The notes under the pieces are model-generated. The model did not search any database. It saw only the letters and a program-made list of their open reading frames with translations, and had not been told where the DNA came from. Source: Kaistia algarum (GTDB taxonomy: Bacteria; Pseudomonadota; Alphaproteobacteria; Rhizobiales; Kaistiaceae). Taken from it: a stretch of DNA of 64,000 bases. The stretch covers positions 1 to 64,000 of the forward strand of contig NZ_JAPKNJ010000001.1 in the NCBI RefSeq assembly GCF_026343945.1, given 5' to 3'. The position numbers and the translations under genes were made by a program. This document shows, piece by piece, positions 1 to 8,881 of this stretch. Numbering within the stretch: the stretch's first letter is position 1; the number at the start of each line of letters is the position of its first letter.

Positions 1-89
1 GCCGTGCGGCGCACGGCTTGAACGAGCGCGGCCGACAGCGCGCGAGACATCAGCCGCTGCAACAACCCGAAGCGCTTCCGCCGCTCCAC
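1..89 (-). CDS. N-terminus of an unidentified protein, cut by the left edge
   Basis: The frame reads leftwards off the window with no stop. The translation starts VERRKRFGLLQRL at a GTG at 89, or MSRALSAALVQAV at an ATG at 50. Too little is present to name a family. It would be divergent from the gamma-glutamyltransferase-family gene and share its short promoter region. It could equally be non-coding. Confidence 0.3.
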   Translation of the reverse strand, partial: MERRKRFGLLQRLMSRALSAALVQAVRRT

Positions 90-94
90 AATAT

Positions 95-123
95 GCGGTA
101 ACAACCTCCTAATTGCATACCGC
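95..123. promoter_or_regulatory. Inverted repeat in the divergent promoter region upstream of the GGT-family gene
   Basis: GCGGTA at 95-100 and TACCGC at 118-123 form a 6-base inverted repeat with a 17-base spacer. A TTGAC element (124-128) follows at once. The position between two divergent starts suggests an operator, but the arms are short and no regulator is identified. Confidence 0.3.
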
Positions 124-143
124 TTGACGGATCCCATGACATC

Positions 144-1604
144 ATGACCCTGCTTCCCCCTCACGGTGCGCGCGGCGACGCGATCATGGTGGCGAGCGGC
201 CATCCTTTCGCCGCCGAGACGGCGCTCCAGATCCTTCAGCAAGGCGGCAGCGCCATCGATGCGGCCATCGCCGCCGATGCGATTCTTGGCGTCGTCGAAC
301 CGATGGCGACCGGGATCGGCGGCGATCTGCTGGCCATGATCGTTCCGCCGGACGGCGCGGCGCTCACCTATAACGGTACCGGCCGCGCGCCGAGGGGCCT
401 CGACGCCGAACGGGTCGCGGCGCTGCCCGGCCGGCGCATTCCCGACCGCCATCCGTTGTCGCTGACGGTGCCGGGCGCGGTTCGCGGCTGGTTCGACCTC
501 CATGCCCGTTTCGGCCGCCTCGACATGGCGCAGTTGCTGGCGCCGGCGATAGCGCTTGCGCGCCGTGGCTTCGCGGTGGCTCCGATCTGCGCCCGCGAAT
601 GGACGATCTTCGAAGGCGTCATTGCCCGAGACCCGGTGGCGGCGGCGCTCTATCGGGCCGGCAAGGTCCCGCAGGCCGGCGATATCTTCGCCAACCCGGA
701 ACTCGCCGATCTCCTGGCGGCGATCGCCACGAAGGGTCCAGACGCCTATTATCGTGGCCTGCCGGCAGAGGCGGCGGAAAAGGCGGCTATCCTCCATGGC
801 GGCGCGCTCAAGGCCGCCGATTTCGACGGGCACGCGGGTCATTTCGATATTCCGCTTTCCACCCGCTTTCGTGGTCTCGACATTCTGGAGTGCCCGCCCA
901 ACACCCACGGGCTGGCTGTGCTCGAGGCCCTCGCCGCGCTGGAACCGCTTGCGCTCGATCCCGGCGACCCACGAACCATGATCGAGGCCGTCGCGGCCAT
1001 GGGCCAAGGCCTCGCGACGGCCCGCAAGACGGTGGCCGATCCGGCTGGCAACACCGTCTGCACTGTCGTCGTCGATCAAGACGGGCTGGCGGTGACGCTG
1101 ATGTCCAGCATCTTCAAGCGCTTCGGCTCGGGGATCGGCGTCCCCGGCTGCGGCTTCGTCCTGCAAAATCGCGGTTCCGGCTTTGCCGAACCTGGCCACA
1201 TCAATGGCCCAGCACCGGGAAAGCGGCCCTATCACACGGTCATTCCAGCCGCGGCCCTGAAGGACGGGCGCTTCCACGCTGGCTTGGGGGTGGTCGGCGG
1301 CGCCATGCAGCCCCAGGGCCATGTCCAGCTCCTGCTGCGGATTGCCGCCTGGGGCGAGCCGCTCCAGGCGGCACTCGACGCGCCGCGCTGGCGACTGGAA
1401 GGGAAAGACGAACTCGCGATCGAACCGGGTACCCCGGATGCGCTTGTCCGGGCGTTTCAGGACGCGGGCTATCGCGAGCCGACGGGGGGCGAGATCGCCG
1501 GTCGCAGCGATTTCGGCGGCGCGCAGATCGTCGTCCGGGCGAGCGACGGCTCGCTTCGCGGCGCTTCCGACAAGCGCAAGGACGGAACTGCGCGCGGGGC
1601 CTGA
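144..1604 (+). CDS. Gamma-glutamyltransferase-family protein (Ntn hydrolase)
   Basis: This belongs to the gamma-glutamyltranspeptidase family, which cleaves or transfers gamma-glutamyl groups after self-cleavage exposes an N-terminal threonine. The early motif with QGGSAIDAAIA near residues 32-42 and EPMATGIGGD near 52-61 is typical. The probable processing threonine is T304 in GNTVCTVVVD, followed by LMSSIFKRFGSGIG. At 486 residues it is shorter than classical enzymes (about 530-580) and shows no signal peptide, so a cytoplasmic hydrolase of the GGT-like subgroup is more likely than a periplasmic transpeptidase. The start has no clear ribosome site; an ATG at 186 is possible. The convergent neighbour is a peptide ABC importer, which suggests it processes an imported gamma-glutamyl compound. 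The substrate is not known. Confidence 0.85.
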   Translation: MTLLPPHGARGDAIMVASGHPFAAETALQILQQGGSAIDAAIAADAILGVVEPMATGIGGDLLAMIVPPDGAALTYNGTGRAPRGLDAERVAALPGRRIPDRHPLSLTVPGAVRGWFDLHARFGRLDMAQLLAPAIALARRGFAVAPICAREWTIFEGVIARDPVAAALYRAGKVPQAGDIFANPELADLLAAIATKGPDAYYRGLPAEAAEKAAILHGGALKAADFDGHAGHFDIPLSTRFRGLDILECPPNTHGLAVLEALAALEPLALDPGDPRTMIEAVAAMGQGLATARKTVADPAGNTVCTVVVDQDGLAVTLMSSIFKRFGSGIGVPGCGFVLQNRGSGFAEPGHINGPAPGKRPYHTVIPAAALKDGRFHAGLGVVGGAMQPQGHVQLLLRIAAWGEPLQAALDAPRWRLEGKDELAIEPGTPDALVRAFQDAGYREPTGGEIAGRSDFGGAQIVVRASDGSLRGASDKRKDGTARGA

Positions 1605-1675
1605 TGTGGTTTGGCGAGGCCTGGTGCCGCCCTGCCCTGCCCGCGCGGCCGGCATCGCGCCTTGCATGACCTCAT

Positions 1676-2689
1676 TCAGCGGTGCCAGCAGGCGACCTTG
1701 TGATCGTCGCCCTTGTTGACCAGGAGCGGCACCTGCAGCGAGCAGCGCTCCGTCGCCAGCGGACAGCGGGCGTGGAAATGGCAGCCGCTTGGCCAATGCG
1801 CCACGTCGGGAATATCGCCGCGATAGACGAGGCGCTTGCGCAGGCGCTGCGTGCGGGGATCCGGCACCGGCACGGAGGACAGGAGGGCCTCGGTATAGGG
1901 ATGCAGCGGCGTCTCGTAGAGGGTGTCGCGATCGGCAATCTCGACCAGCCGGCCCGAATGCAGGATCGCCACGCGGTGCGAGATGTGGCGGACGACGGAG
2001 AGGTCGTGCGCGATGAAGAGATAGGCGATGCCCAGTTCCTTCTGCAGGTCCTGCAGGAGGTTGACCACCTGGGCTCGGACCGAGACGTCCAGCGCCGAGA
2101 CGGGTTCGTCGGCCACGATCAGGTCCGGCTTGAGGGCGAGGGCCCGGGCGATGCCGATGCGCTGGCGCTGGCCGCCGGAGAAGGCGTGCGGGAAACGATC
2201 CTGGGCGTCGCGCGGCAGGCCGACCAGGCGCATCAATTCGCCGATCTGGTCGCGCGCCTCGTCGGTATTCCGGACAAGGCCAAAGACGATCAACGGCTCG
2301 GCGACGATGTCGAGCACGCGCATGCGCGGATTGAGGCTCGCAAAGGGATCCTGGAAGACCAACTGCATATGGCGGCGCAGCTTTCTGAGTTCCTCGCCGC
2401 GCACATTGGTGATGTCGCGCCCCTTGAAGAAGATGCGCCCATCCGAGAGGTCGATGCGGCGCAGGACGGCACGGCCGATCGTCGTCTTGCCGGACCCGGA
2501 TTCGCCAACGAGCCCGAGTGTCTCCCCCGGCCTTATGTCGAAGGAAACATCGCGCAGCGCCTGAACCTTGCGCGGTTTCGACCAGAGCCCGCTGCGGCTG
2601 GCCTCATATTCCACCGTCATGCTGCGCACGGAGAGGATTGGCTCGAGGTCGGGGCGCGCGAGCGGCGCCTTTGAAAGTGCGGCTGACAT
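1676..2689 (-). CDS. Peptide/nickel-type ABC transporter ATPase, second subunit (DppF/OppF-like)
   Basis: This is one of two ATPases that power the importer encoded upstream. It has Walker A GESGSGKTT near residues 62-70, the signature SGGQRQRIGIARA, Walker B LIVADEPVSALD, and the C-terminal oligopeptide-ABC extension with paired cysteines (CHFHARCPLATERC). The frame is open upstream to 2818, but the ATG at 2689 (MSAALSK) lies 7 bases after the stop of the first ATPase gene and gives a normal 337-residue length, so it is preferred. It is the last gene of the five-gene importer operon. Helical-backbone specificity (peptide, opine, nickel or gamma-glutamyl compound) cannot be read from the ATPase. 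Confidence 0.92.
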   Translation of the reverse strand: MSAALSKAPLARPDLEPILSVRSMTVEYEASRSGLWSKPRKVQALRDVSFDIRPGETLGLVGESGSGKTTIGRAVLRRIDLSDGRIFFKGRDITNVRGEELRKLRRHMQLVFQDPFASLNPRMRVLDIVAEPLIVFGLVRNTDEARDQIGELMRLVGLPRDAQDRFPHAFSGGQRQRIGIARALALKPDLIVADEPVSALDVSVRAQVVNLLQDLQKELGIAYLFIAHDLSVVRHISHRVAILHSGRLVEIADRDTLYETPLHPYTEALLSSVPVPDPRTQRLRKRLVYRGDIPDVAHWPSGCHFHARCPLATERCSLQVPLLVNKGDDHKVACWHR

Positions 2690-2696
2690 GCGGACC

Positions 2697-3728
2697 TCAG
2701 CTGGGAACGGCTTCAAGTGTGGCGCGATCCTGCCAGGCAGGGACGGAAGGCTTCCAGCAGGCAGCCGAGGCTCCTGCATGGACCGGCGCGAGCGGGGGCG
2801 ACTTTTCGCAGCGCGCATCGGCGATCGGGCAACGCGGGCGGAAGGAGCAACCGGCCGGCGGCGAGATCAGGCTTGGCGGAGCGCCCTCGATGGCGATCAG
2901 CCGCGTCATCCGGTCGTCGAGCCGCGGCGTCGAGCGGATCAGGCCCTGCGTATAGGGATGCGCCGGACGTTCGAAGAGGTCGTCGGCAAGCCCCGTCTCG
3001 ACGATCCGCCCGGCATACATGACCGCGACGCGGCGGCAGAGCCCGGCGACGACGCCGAGGTCATGCGTGATCAGGATGACCGACAGGTTCAGCGTTTCCT
3101 GCAGGCCGGCGAGAAGTTCCAGCACCTGCGCCTGGATCGTCACGTCCAGCGCCGTGGTCGGCTCGTCGGCGATGAGGAGCTGCGGCTCGCAGGCGATCGC
3201 CATGGCGATCATGATGCGCTGGCGCATGCCGCCAGAGAGTTCGTGCGGATATTGGTCGGCGCGGCGCGGCGGAGCCGGGATGCCGACCGCCTCGAGGAGT
3301 TCGAGCACGCGGGTGCGCGCCTGCGACTTGGTCATGCCAAGATGGCGCTGCAACACTTCGGCGATCTGGGCACCGACCGTGAGCAACGGGTTCAGCGACG
3401 TCATCGGGTCCTGGAAGATGAGCGAGACATCCTTGCCGCGGATTTCCCGGGCGAGCTTCAGGCCGCCGCCCGACAGCAGCGACTGGCCCTTCCATCTTAT
3501 GTCGCCGCTGACGATGCGGCCCGGAACGTCGACAAGGCCCATCACGGCCTGGGCCGTGACGCTCTTGCCCGAGCCCGACTCGCCGACGATCGCCAGCGTC
3601 TCGCCCCGCCGGATCGACAGGTCCACGCCGCGCAGGCCGTGAACCGTACCGGCACGGGTGTCGAATTCCACATGAAGCCGCTCGACCTCGAGCAGCGGCA
3701 TTTCGCTGATGACATCCATGCCCGTCAT
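2697..3728 (-). CDS. Peptide/nickel-type ABC transporter ATPase, first subunit (DppD/OppD-like)
   Basis: This is the partner ATPase of the importer. Walker A GESGSGKS is near residues 49-56. The signature SGGMRQRIMIAMA, Walker B LLIADEPTTALD, and the oligopeptide-transporter C-terminal extension (CSFRPRCPIADARC) follow in order. The start chosen is the ATG at 3728 (MTGMDVISEM), which overlaps the stop of the permease gene by the ATGA quartet, so translation is coupled. The protein is 343 residues, usual for DppD. A longer open frame to 4100 runs through the permease gene and is not real. Confidence 0.92.
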   Translation of the reverse strand: MTGMDVISEMPLLEVERLHVEFDTRAGTVHGLRGVDLSIRRGETLAIVGESGSGKSVTAQAVMGLVDVPGRIVSGDIRWKGQSLLSGGGLKLAREIRGKDVSLIFQDPMTSLNPLLTVGAQIAEVLQRHLGMTKSQARTRVLELLEAVGIPAPPRRADQYPHELSGGMRQRIMIAMAIACEPQLLIADEPTTALDVTIQAQVLELLAGLQETLNLSVILITHDLGVVAGLCRRVAVMYAGRIVETGLADDLFERPAHPYTQGLIRSTPRLDDRMTRLIAIEGAPPSLISPPAGCSFRPRCPIADARCEKSPPLAPVHAGASAACWKPSVPAWQDRATLEAVPS

Positions 3729-4702
3729 GCCTCCACCGGCGCGACCGCCGACGGGCCGGCGCGGCGGCGCTCTGCCGCCTTGGCGCGGGCAAAGCGCTTC
3801 TCGCGCTCCTGCGGGTCGGTGGTAACGCGGAGCCAGTTGGCGAAGAGGTTGATCGAAAGGACGGTCAGCGAGATCGCCATCCCCGGAAACGTGATCAACC
3901 ACCAGGCGACGAAGATGTAGTCCTTGCCGTTCGCGACATCGAGGCCCCAGCTCGTCGCCGGGGGCTGCACGCCGAGGCCGAGAAACGACATGGCGGCCTC
4001 GGCCAGCACGATATTGGTGAATTCGAGGATGGCGAGGGTCAGCAGCGGCGAGGTCAGGTTCGGCAGGATATGCCGGAAGATGACGCGGCCCGGCCGGCAT
4101 CCGATCACTTCGGCCGCTTCGACATAGGGCGTCTGCCGGACCGAGAGCACGATGCTGCGCACGACCCGCGCATAGATCATCCAGTTGGTCACGGCGAGGA
4201 CGACGATCATGGTTGTCATGCCCGGGCCGACCACCGAGACGATCAGCAGGATCATGAGAAGGCCGGGAAACGCTACCTGGATGTCGACGATCCGCATCAG
4301 GAGCGCGTCAGTCCGCCCTCCCCTGAAACCGGCGAAGAGTCCGACGAGAACGCCGAAAGATCCAGCCAGCAGCACGACGGAAACACCAACGAGGAGCGAC
4401 GTCCGAGCGCCGGTGATGACGCGGGACAGGACGTCGCGGCCCAGATGATCCGTTCCGAGAAGATGCTCCATGCTGCCCTTGGGCAGCCAGGCCGGCGGCT
4501 TCAGCCGCGCCGCGACCGATTGCGCGGCCGGATCATAGGGGGCAATCCATGCCCCGAAAATGGCCATGAGGATCAGCAGCACGATGACCGCGAAGCCGAA
4601 AAGGCCGGACTTGTCATGCCAGAGCTCCGACGCCAGCGCGCGAAGCGTGCCGGACCGAAGCCTGGCGGCGGGGGCAGCCGGAACGATTGCAGGGGTTGCC
4701 AT
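3725..4702 (-). CDS. Peptide-type ABC transporter permease, DppC-like
   Basis: Inner-membrane subunit of the importer, 325 residues. It has the cytoplasmic N-terminal tail and first helix (LFGFAVIVLLILMAIFG, about residues 34-50) of DppC proteins, the conserved HLLGTDHLGRDVLSR block after the first periplasmic loop, and the EAA coupling motif EAAEVIGCRPGRVIFRHILPN. About six membrane segments are predicted. It sits 4 bases after the DppB-like gene and overlaps the next ATPase gene by 4 bases. It pairs with the DppB-like subunit to form the pore. Confidence 0.93.
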   Translation of the reverse strand: MATPAIVPAAPAARLRSGTLRALASELWHDKSGLFGFAVIVLLILMAIFGAWIAPYDPAAQSVAARLKPPAWLPKGSMEHLLGTDHLGRDVLSRVITGARTSLLVGVSVVLLAGSFGVLVGLFAGFRGGRTDALLMRIVDIQVAFPGLLMILLIVSVVGPGMTTMIVVLAVTNWMIYARVVRSIVLSVRQTPYVEAAEVIGCRPGRVIFRHILPNLTSPLLTLAILEFTNIVLAEAAMSFLGLGVQPPATSWGLDVANGKDYIFVAWWLITFPGMAISLTVLSINLFANWLRVTTDPQEREKRFARAKAAERRRAGPSAVAPVEA

Positions 4703-4706
4703 TCTG

Positions 4707-5627
4707 TCAGGCCAATTTGATACGAGGGTCGATGAGCTTGTAGGCCACGTCGAGCACGATGTTCACGACGACGATGCAGATCGCCACGGTGAAGACGATC
4801 GCCTGAAGCAGGAAGAGATCACTGTGCTTGATCGCCTGCATCGCGGTCAGGCCGAGCCCGGGCCAGGCGAAGACCGTCTCGACGACGACGGTGTAGCCGG
4901 CGAGCGCGCTGATCAGTTCCCAACCGGCGAGCGTGATGAAGGGCACCATCGCGTTGCGGAGTGCATGGCCGAACAGCACCTGCCGGAAGGACAGGCCCTT
5001 GGCCCGCGCGGTGCGGACATATTGCTGGTTCAGTTCGTCGATCACCGACGAGCGGACCAGCATCATCAGCCGTGCCGTGGCCGGGATGGCCAGCGTGACC
5101 GCAGGCAGGATGAAATGAGCCCAGCTGCCATAGCCGGAAGTCGGCAGCAGCCGGAAGGTCACGGCAAAGACCATGATCAGCAGCAGGCCGAGCCAGAATT
5201 GCGGCAGGGACAAGCCGAACAGCCCGCCAAAGACGGTAAGCCGATCGGCAAATCCTCCGGGGCGTATGGCAGCGAGCGCTCCCAGTGGCAGCGCCAGCAC
5301 CAAAGCGAGGCCAAGACCAACCGCGATCAGTTGCAGCGTCTTGGGCAGGCGGCCGGCCACCACATCGAGGGCGGGCCGGCGTTGCCACATGCTCTCGCCG
5401 AAGTCGAGGGTCGCCAGACCCTCGACGAAGGTGACGAACTGCTCGGCGAGCGGCTTGTCGAGCCCGAACTTCTGCTCGAAGGCCGCCCGCTGCTGGTCCG
5501 TCGCCGACAGGGGCAACATGACCTTGGCCGGATCTCCGACGAGGCGCGTCGCCACGAACACGACGAGCGTCACGCCCAGGACGACGAGAAAGCCCTGGAA
5601 GATCCGCCTCAAGATGAATTTGCCCAT
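4707..5627 (-). CDS. Peptide-type ABC transporter permease, DppB-like
   Basis: Second pore subunit, 306 residues. It starts MGKFILRRIFQGFLVVLGVTLVVF, the typical DppB first helix, and carries the LGLDKPL-type loop (FGLDKPLAEQF), TARAKGLS with the EAA-like coupling loop RAKGLSFRQVLFGHALRNA, and a C-terminus ending in DPRIKLA. A ribosome site (GAAAGG) lies about 7 bases upstream of the ATG. It follows the substrate-binding protein gene in the same operon. Families of this type import di- and oligopeptides, nickel or opines. Confidence 0.93.
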   Translation of the reverse strand: MGKFILRRIFQGFLVVLGVTLVVFVATRLVGDPAKVMLPLSATDQQRAAFEQKFGLDKPLAEQFVTFVEGLATLDFGESMWQRRPALDVVAGRLPKTLQLIAVGLGLALVLALPLGALAAIRPGGFADRLTVFGGLFGLSLPQFWLGLLLIMVFAVTFRLLPTSGYGSWAHFILPAVTLAIPATARLMMLVRSSVIDELNQQYVRTARAKGLSFRQVLFGHALRNAMVPFITLAGWELISALAGYTVVVETVFAWPGLGLTAMQAIKHSDLFLLQAIVFTVAICIVVVNIVLDVAYKLIDPRIKLA

Positions 5628-5660
5628 GCCGGACCCTTTCCCTGAGAGACAGGCCGCCGA

Positions 5661-7145
5661 TTACTCGGTGACCTTCATCTCCTTGACGAGCAGCTTCGCA
5701 TCGACCCGGGGCGCCCACTCCAGGCGCTGGGAGAAGCCATAGATGTCCTGCATGTTGAGGAGTGGGACCAGGTAGTAGTGCTCATTCGCCTTCTTGGTGA
5801 TCTGAGCGTAGAGCGCCTTGCGCTTGGCGACGTCCGTCTCGACGCGTGCCTGCTTGACCCACTCCGCCATCTCCTCGTCCTTATTGGAGGTCGCGGTTCC
5901 GCCAGCCTGATAGGCGAAGCTGGTTTCGCGATCCGCGTCGAGCAACTCGTTCGAGTTCACGACGAAGACGCCATCGGGCCGATGGTTCTTGTCGAAGAGC
6001 TGGTTCAGATATTCGCCGAACTCCTCGATCCGGTAGTCAACCTTCAGCCCCGCCGTCTCCCAGTAGGAGCCGACCGCCTCGATCAGCTCGCGGTCCTTGA
6101 GCCAGCGGCCGGCCTCGCCGACCAGCACGACGGTCTTGCCCTCGGCGCCGGCTTCCTTGATCAGCGCCTTGGCCTGCTCCGGATCATAGGGGTAGGCTTC
6201 GAGCGTCTCGTTGAAGCCGAAGGCCCGCGGATTGACGAGCTGTCCCTTGGTCGGGATCGCGTAGCCGCCGAAGAGGCTGTCTGCGAGCGCCTTGCGATCG
6301 ATGGCAATGTTCATCGCCTTGCGGACGCGCTCATCCTTCGTGACGTCGTTCTCCGTCGACAGGATGATGACGGAGGTCTCGACGCCCTGCACGGCGGCGG
6401 ATTTCGGCACGCCGGCGACGAATTCCGGGAGGAGATTGGTGATGACGTCGAGTTCGCCTGCCATCAGGCCGGCCATGCGCGTGCCGGACTCACCGATGAA
6501 CCGGAAATGTACAGTGTCGATCGACGGCGCATCGCCCCAATAGTCGGGATTCTTTTCGAGCACGACTTCCTGGCCGCGGGTCCAGGCGGCGAGCTTGTAC
6601 GGTCCGGTGCCGGCGGGCTCGGAGATGAACTTCGGATCGCTGGAATATTTCGCCGGGACCATCTTCATCCAGTACATGCGGGACGGAAGGATGGGATCCG
6701 GGCCGGAGGTCTTGATGCGGACGGTAAGGTCATCGACCTTCTCGGCGCCGGTGATGGTGCCGAAATAGGACATCTGCTCGGAGGCGAAGGCCGGGTCGAT
6801 GATGCGCGTCACCGAGACGACGACCGCGTCGGAATTGAAGGGCTCGCCATTGGTGAACTTGATGTCCGGACGGAGCTTGAACTCCCATGTCGTGGCATCG
6901 ACCTGGGTCGGCGCCGCCGCGGCGAGACCTGGCACGAGCTCGCCGGACGCGCTGCGCGCCATCAGCGTCTCGTAGATATTGTCGTTGATGGCACGCTCGC
7001 CGCCGTCATCGCGCTTTTGCGGATCGAGCGTCGAGGCCTCGGAACCGACTGCGACGGTTATCTCGGACGCCTGCACAACGCCCGCAGCGGGCCACGCCAT
7101 GATGGCCACGAGTGCCACTCTGGAAAGCAATGTTTTTATTGTCAT
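5661..7145 (-). CDS. ABC transporter periplasmic substrate-binding protein, family 5 (peptide/opine type)
   Basis: This is the periplasmic receptor of the importer and the first gene of its operon. A signal peptide (hydrophobic run LLSRVALVAIMAWPAAG) ends near VQA-SEITVAVG. The mature part has the family-5 hallmarks STLDPQKRDDGGERAINDNIYETL and GTGPYKLAAWTRGQEVVLEKNPDYWG. The ATG at 7145 is preferred because AAGGAG lies 6 bases upstream; another ATG is at 7148. The long upstream region carries two copies of the GTATAC operator word, so the importer is probably controlled by the neighbouring MarR protein. Confidence 0.93.
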   Translation of the reverse strand: MTIKTLLSRVALVAIMAWPAAGVVQASEITVAVGSEASTLDPQKRDDGGERAINDNIYETLMARSASGELVPGLAAAAPTQVDATTWEFKLRPDIKFTNGEPFNSDAVVVSVTRIIDPAFASEQMSYFGTITGAEKVDDLTVRIKTSGPDPILPSRMYWMKMVPAKYSSDPKFISEPAGTGPYKLAAWTRGQEVVLEKNPDYWGDAPSIDTVHFRFIGESGTRMAGLMAGELDVITNLLPEFVAGVPKSAAVQGVETSVIILSTENDVTKDERVRKAMNIAIDRKALADSLFGGYAIPTKGQLVNPRAFGFNETLEAYPYDPEQAKALIKEAGAEGKTVVLVGEAGRWLKDRELIEAVGSYWETAGLKVDYRIEEFGEYLNQLFDKNHRPDGVFVVNSNELLDADRETSFAYQAGGTATSNKDEEMAEWVKQARVETDVAKRKALYAQITKKANEHYYLVPLLNMQDIYGFSQRLEWAPRVDAKLLVKEMKVTE

Positions 7146-7262
7146 CATCCGCTCCTTTGCCCCAAGGCAAGGGTTGTAGCGCAGCCCTGCGCTGCACCAA
7201 TTGGCGGATCGTCGGCATTCCCCGGAACGGCAGATTGGACATTCTCCAAATCCGAGTCAAGT

Positions 7263-7273
7263 CGTCAGTATAC
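7263..7273 (-). promoter_or_regulatory. Putative MarR operator, copy 1 (importer promoter)
   Basis: On the minus strand the sequence is GTATACTGACG, identical over 11 bases to the copies at 8411 and 10857. It sits directly upstream of a TTGACT -35-like element that reads towards the substrate-binding protein gene. Confidence 0.6.
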
Positions 7274-7546
7274 AGCGCATTGATCTGGATCAAGGCGTTC
7301 CGCCCGGCGCGGCACGCCGGCAACCGGCCGAGACGGCGTTGAAACCGGCGGGCGCAATCCCGCAACAATGCAGCAAGACGCGAACCGGGCAACATCTAAG
7401 AGCTTGGGCTGGCGCAGATATTTGCAGCGTCTGCCGCGTTTCTGGACACGGAGCCGCACCTGCCAGGATAGCGCTTTAAAGACAAGACGGAACGTCTAGG
7501 CCTGACCCGTGCTCATGATGAAAAAAGGGGCTGTGCAACGGCAATT

Positions 7547-7554
7547 GTATACTG
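7547..7554 (+). promoter_or_regulatory. Partial copy of the putative MarR operator
   Basis: GTATACTG is shared with the full copies, after which the sequence diverges (CATT instead of ACG). It lies just beyond the 3' end of marR, in the long importer leader. Confidence 0.35.
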
Positions 7555-7672
7555 CATTCTAAATCCCAATGGATCGCGGCATTCCCCGGCTACGTTCCCT
7601 TGCCCTATCGGGATTTCGGTCCCGCTGCTGTTGAACTGCCCCACCGCGCGGGTCGGCCGGTCGCCCGAGATA

Positions 7673-8248
7673 TCATTCTCTCGTGTGGTCCATCTTGGAA
7701 GCACCAAGCTGTGCTCTGCCGTAGCGATTATTCGCTTCGACAAGCCGGATCACCGTCGCGACAAAACCCTTCCGTTCTTCCTCATCGAGTGTCTCAAGCA
7801 GGCGCTCCTGTGCCCGCGCCATCGCCGGATGCATCCGCTCGACAAGTTCCTCGCCATTTCGGGTAAGGCGTGCCAGCACCATGCGGCGGTCGGCCTCGCT
7901 CCGAGTCCGCTCGACGAAACCGCGCTGCTCAAGCCGGGCCAGGACATCGGCAACATTGGTCCGGTCGATGCCGAGGGCGTTGGCGAGCGTGACCTGATCC
8001 GTGTCGGGATTGGTCGAGAGTATGGTCAGCAGCCCATATTGCACCGGTGTGATACTGAACTCGGCGCATTCCTCATAGAACAGAGCATAGTGGATCTGAT
8101 GCAGCCGGCGCAGCAGATAGCCCGGCCGCCTCCAAAGCGGCAGCCGGTCGGCGAGCGCCCTCAGGACAGGGTTAGGGTTCGGCTCCCCTTGCGCCGGCGA
8201 CGCCTGTGCCGCCCGATCCTGTGCCGTCTTGGATTTTGGTCCCGTCAA
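7673..8248 (-). CDS. MarR-family transcriptional regulator
   Basis: A 191-residue winged-helix repressor of the MarR family, which usually binds palindromes as a dimer and lets go on binding an aromatic or other small ligand. The core runs from about residue 45 (YLLRRLHQIHYALF) through the recognition helix region VTLANALGIDRTNVADVLARLEQRGFVERT and the wing SEADRRMVLARLT. It has an extended N-terminus of about 40 residues. It is divergent from the ABM-domain gene. A shared 11-base word in front of three nearby units makes it the likely local regulator of the cluster; this is inference. Confidence 0.9.
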   Translation of the reverse strand: MTGPKSKTAQDRAAQASPAQGEPNPNPVLRALADRLPLWRRPGYLLRRLHQIHYALFYEECAEFSITPVQYGLLTILSTNPDTDQVTLANALGIDRTNVADVLARLEQRGFVERTRSEADRRMVLARLTRNGEELVERMHPAMARAQERLLETLDEEERKGFVATVIRLVEANNRYGRAQLGASKMDHTRE

Positions 8249-8410
8249 TCGATTTTCCTCTCCCGCCGCCGAGCCGCGTTCGGCAAGGCCATCTCAGCCG
8301 AATGGCAGGATAGACCGAGAAGTCCGTCGCTACAGCAGGACGATTGACGCCGTCGCTCGATTTCATCAGCCAGCCTCCGTCACAGCGCATTGTCGACGAT
8401 AAGAAAGGAT

Positions 8411-8421
8411 GTATACTGACG
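8411..8421 (+). promoter_or_regulatory. Putative MarR operator, copy 2 (ABM/GST promoter)
   Basis: GTATACTGACG lies in the marR/ABM divergent region, 85 bases before the ABM gene start. The embedded TATACT (8412-8417) could itself be a -10 box, with TTGTCG at 8390-8395 and a 16-base spacer, so a bound repressor would block polymerase. Confidence 0.6.
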
Positions 8422-8506
8422 ATTATCGGATGGCCGGCTTCCCCATCGCTACCTTCCGGACATGTTCATCCCAGCTTTGTGCCCGTTCTGATCGAGGAGC
8501 AACGTC

Positions 8507-8881
8507 ATGGCTCAGGAACCTCTCGCCACGAAAGGCAACTTCCTCCACATCTACGATTTCATCGTGGAGGCCGGCCGCGAAGAGGAATTCATCAAGCTTT
8601 TCGAAGAGTTCGATTATTCGGACGGCAACCCGATGCACAAATCCTCGGCGCAGGTGAAGGACGGCGTGCTCTGCCGCGACACCGAAAATCCGCAGCGCTT
8701 CTTCCTGATCGCCGAATGGTCCGACATCGTCGAGCATGCCAAGATCCGCAAGATCCTGGCGGAAGAGATCAAGCCGGCCTTCGTCGGGCTGATCGAAGGG
8801 CGCAAATTCGTCCCAAAATATGTCGAGGTCGTCTCCTCGACACCCGACGAGATCCTCAACGCGGCAGCCGCCTCCGCCTGA
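8507..8881 (+). CDS. Small ABM-type (antibiotic-biosynthesis-monooxygenase-like) ferredoxin-fold protein
   Basis: A 124-residue protein resembling the dimeric alpha/beta-barrel (ABM) superfamily: HIYDFIVEAGREEEFIKLFEEFD, then RDTENPQRFFLIAEWSDI, then a C-terminal helix. Members are small cofactor-free monooxygenases or isomerase-like enzymes acting on quinone or phenolic compounds, and many have no known role. A clear ribosome site (GAGGAG, 7-base spacing) fixes the ATG. It is the first gene of a two-gene operon with the GST that follows, whose ATG overlaps the last base of its stop. It is downstream of an operator copy. Confidence 0.7.
   Translation: MAQEPLATKGNFLHIYDFIVEAGREEEFIKLFEEFDYSDGNPMHKSSAQVKDGVLCRDTENPQRFFLIAEWSDIVEHAKIRKILAEEIKPAFVGLIEGRKFVPKYVEVVSSTPDEILNAAAASA

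Larger units (their letters stand above)
7149..7672. promoter_or_regulatory. Regulatory region of the peptide importer operon
   Basis: This 524-base stretch between the importer and the marR gene has no credible gene. It holds two operator-like words (7263-7273 and 7547-7554) and a near-perfect 19-20 base direct repeat, GGATCG(T)CGGCATTCCCCGG, at 7206-7225 and 7571-7589. On the minus strand a TTGACT element lies 3 bases beyond the first operator word, followed 17 bases later by CAATCT, a weak promoter pair reading into the importer. Confidence 0.5.

Noticed and set aside
95..131. A fourth MarR operator before the GGT-family gene
   Set aside because: GCATACCGCTTGACGG shares only part of the GTATACTGACG word and needs gaps to align, so it is not counted as a copy.
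8344..8880. N-terminal extension of the zeta-class GST
   Set aside because: The frame is open upstream, but it overlaps the ABM-domain gene; the ATG at 8881 gives the standard GST start.
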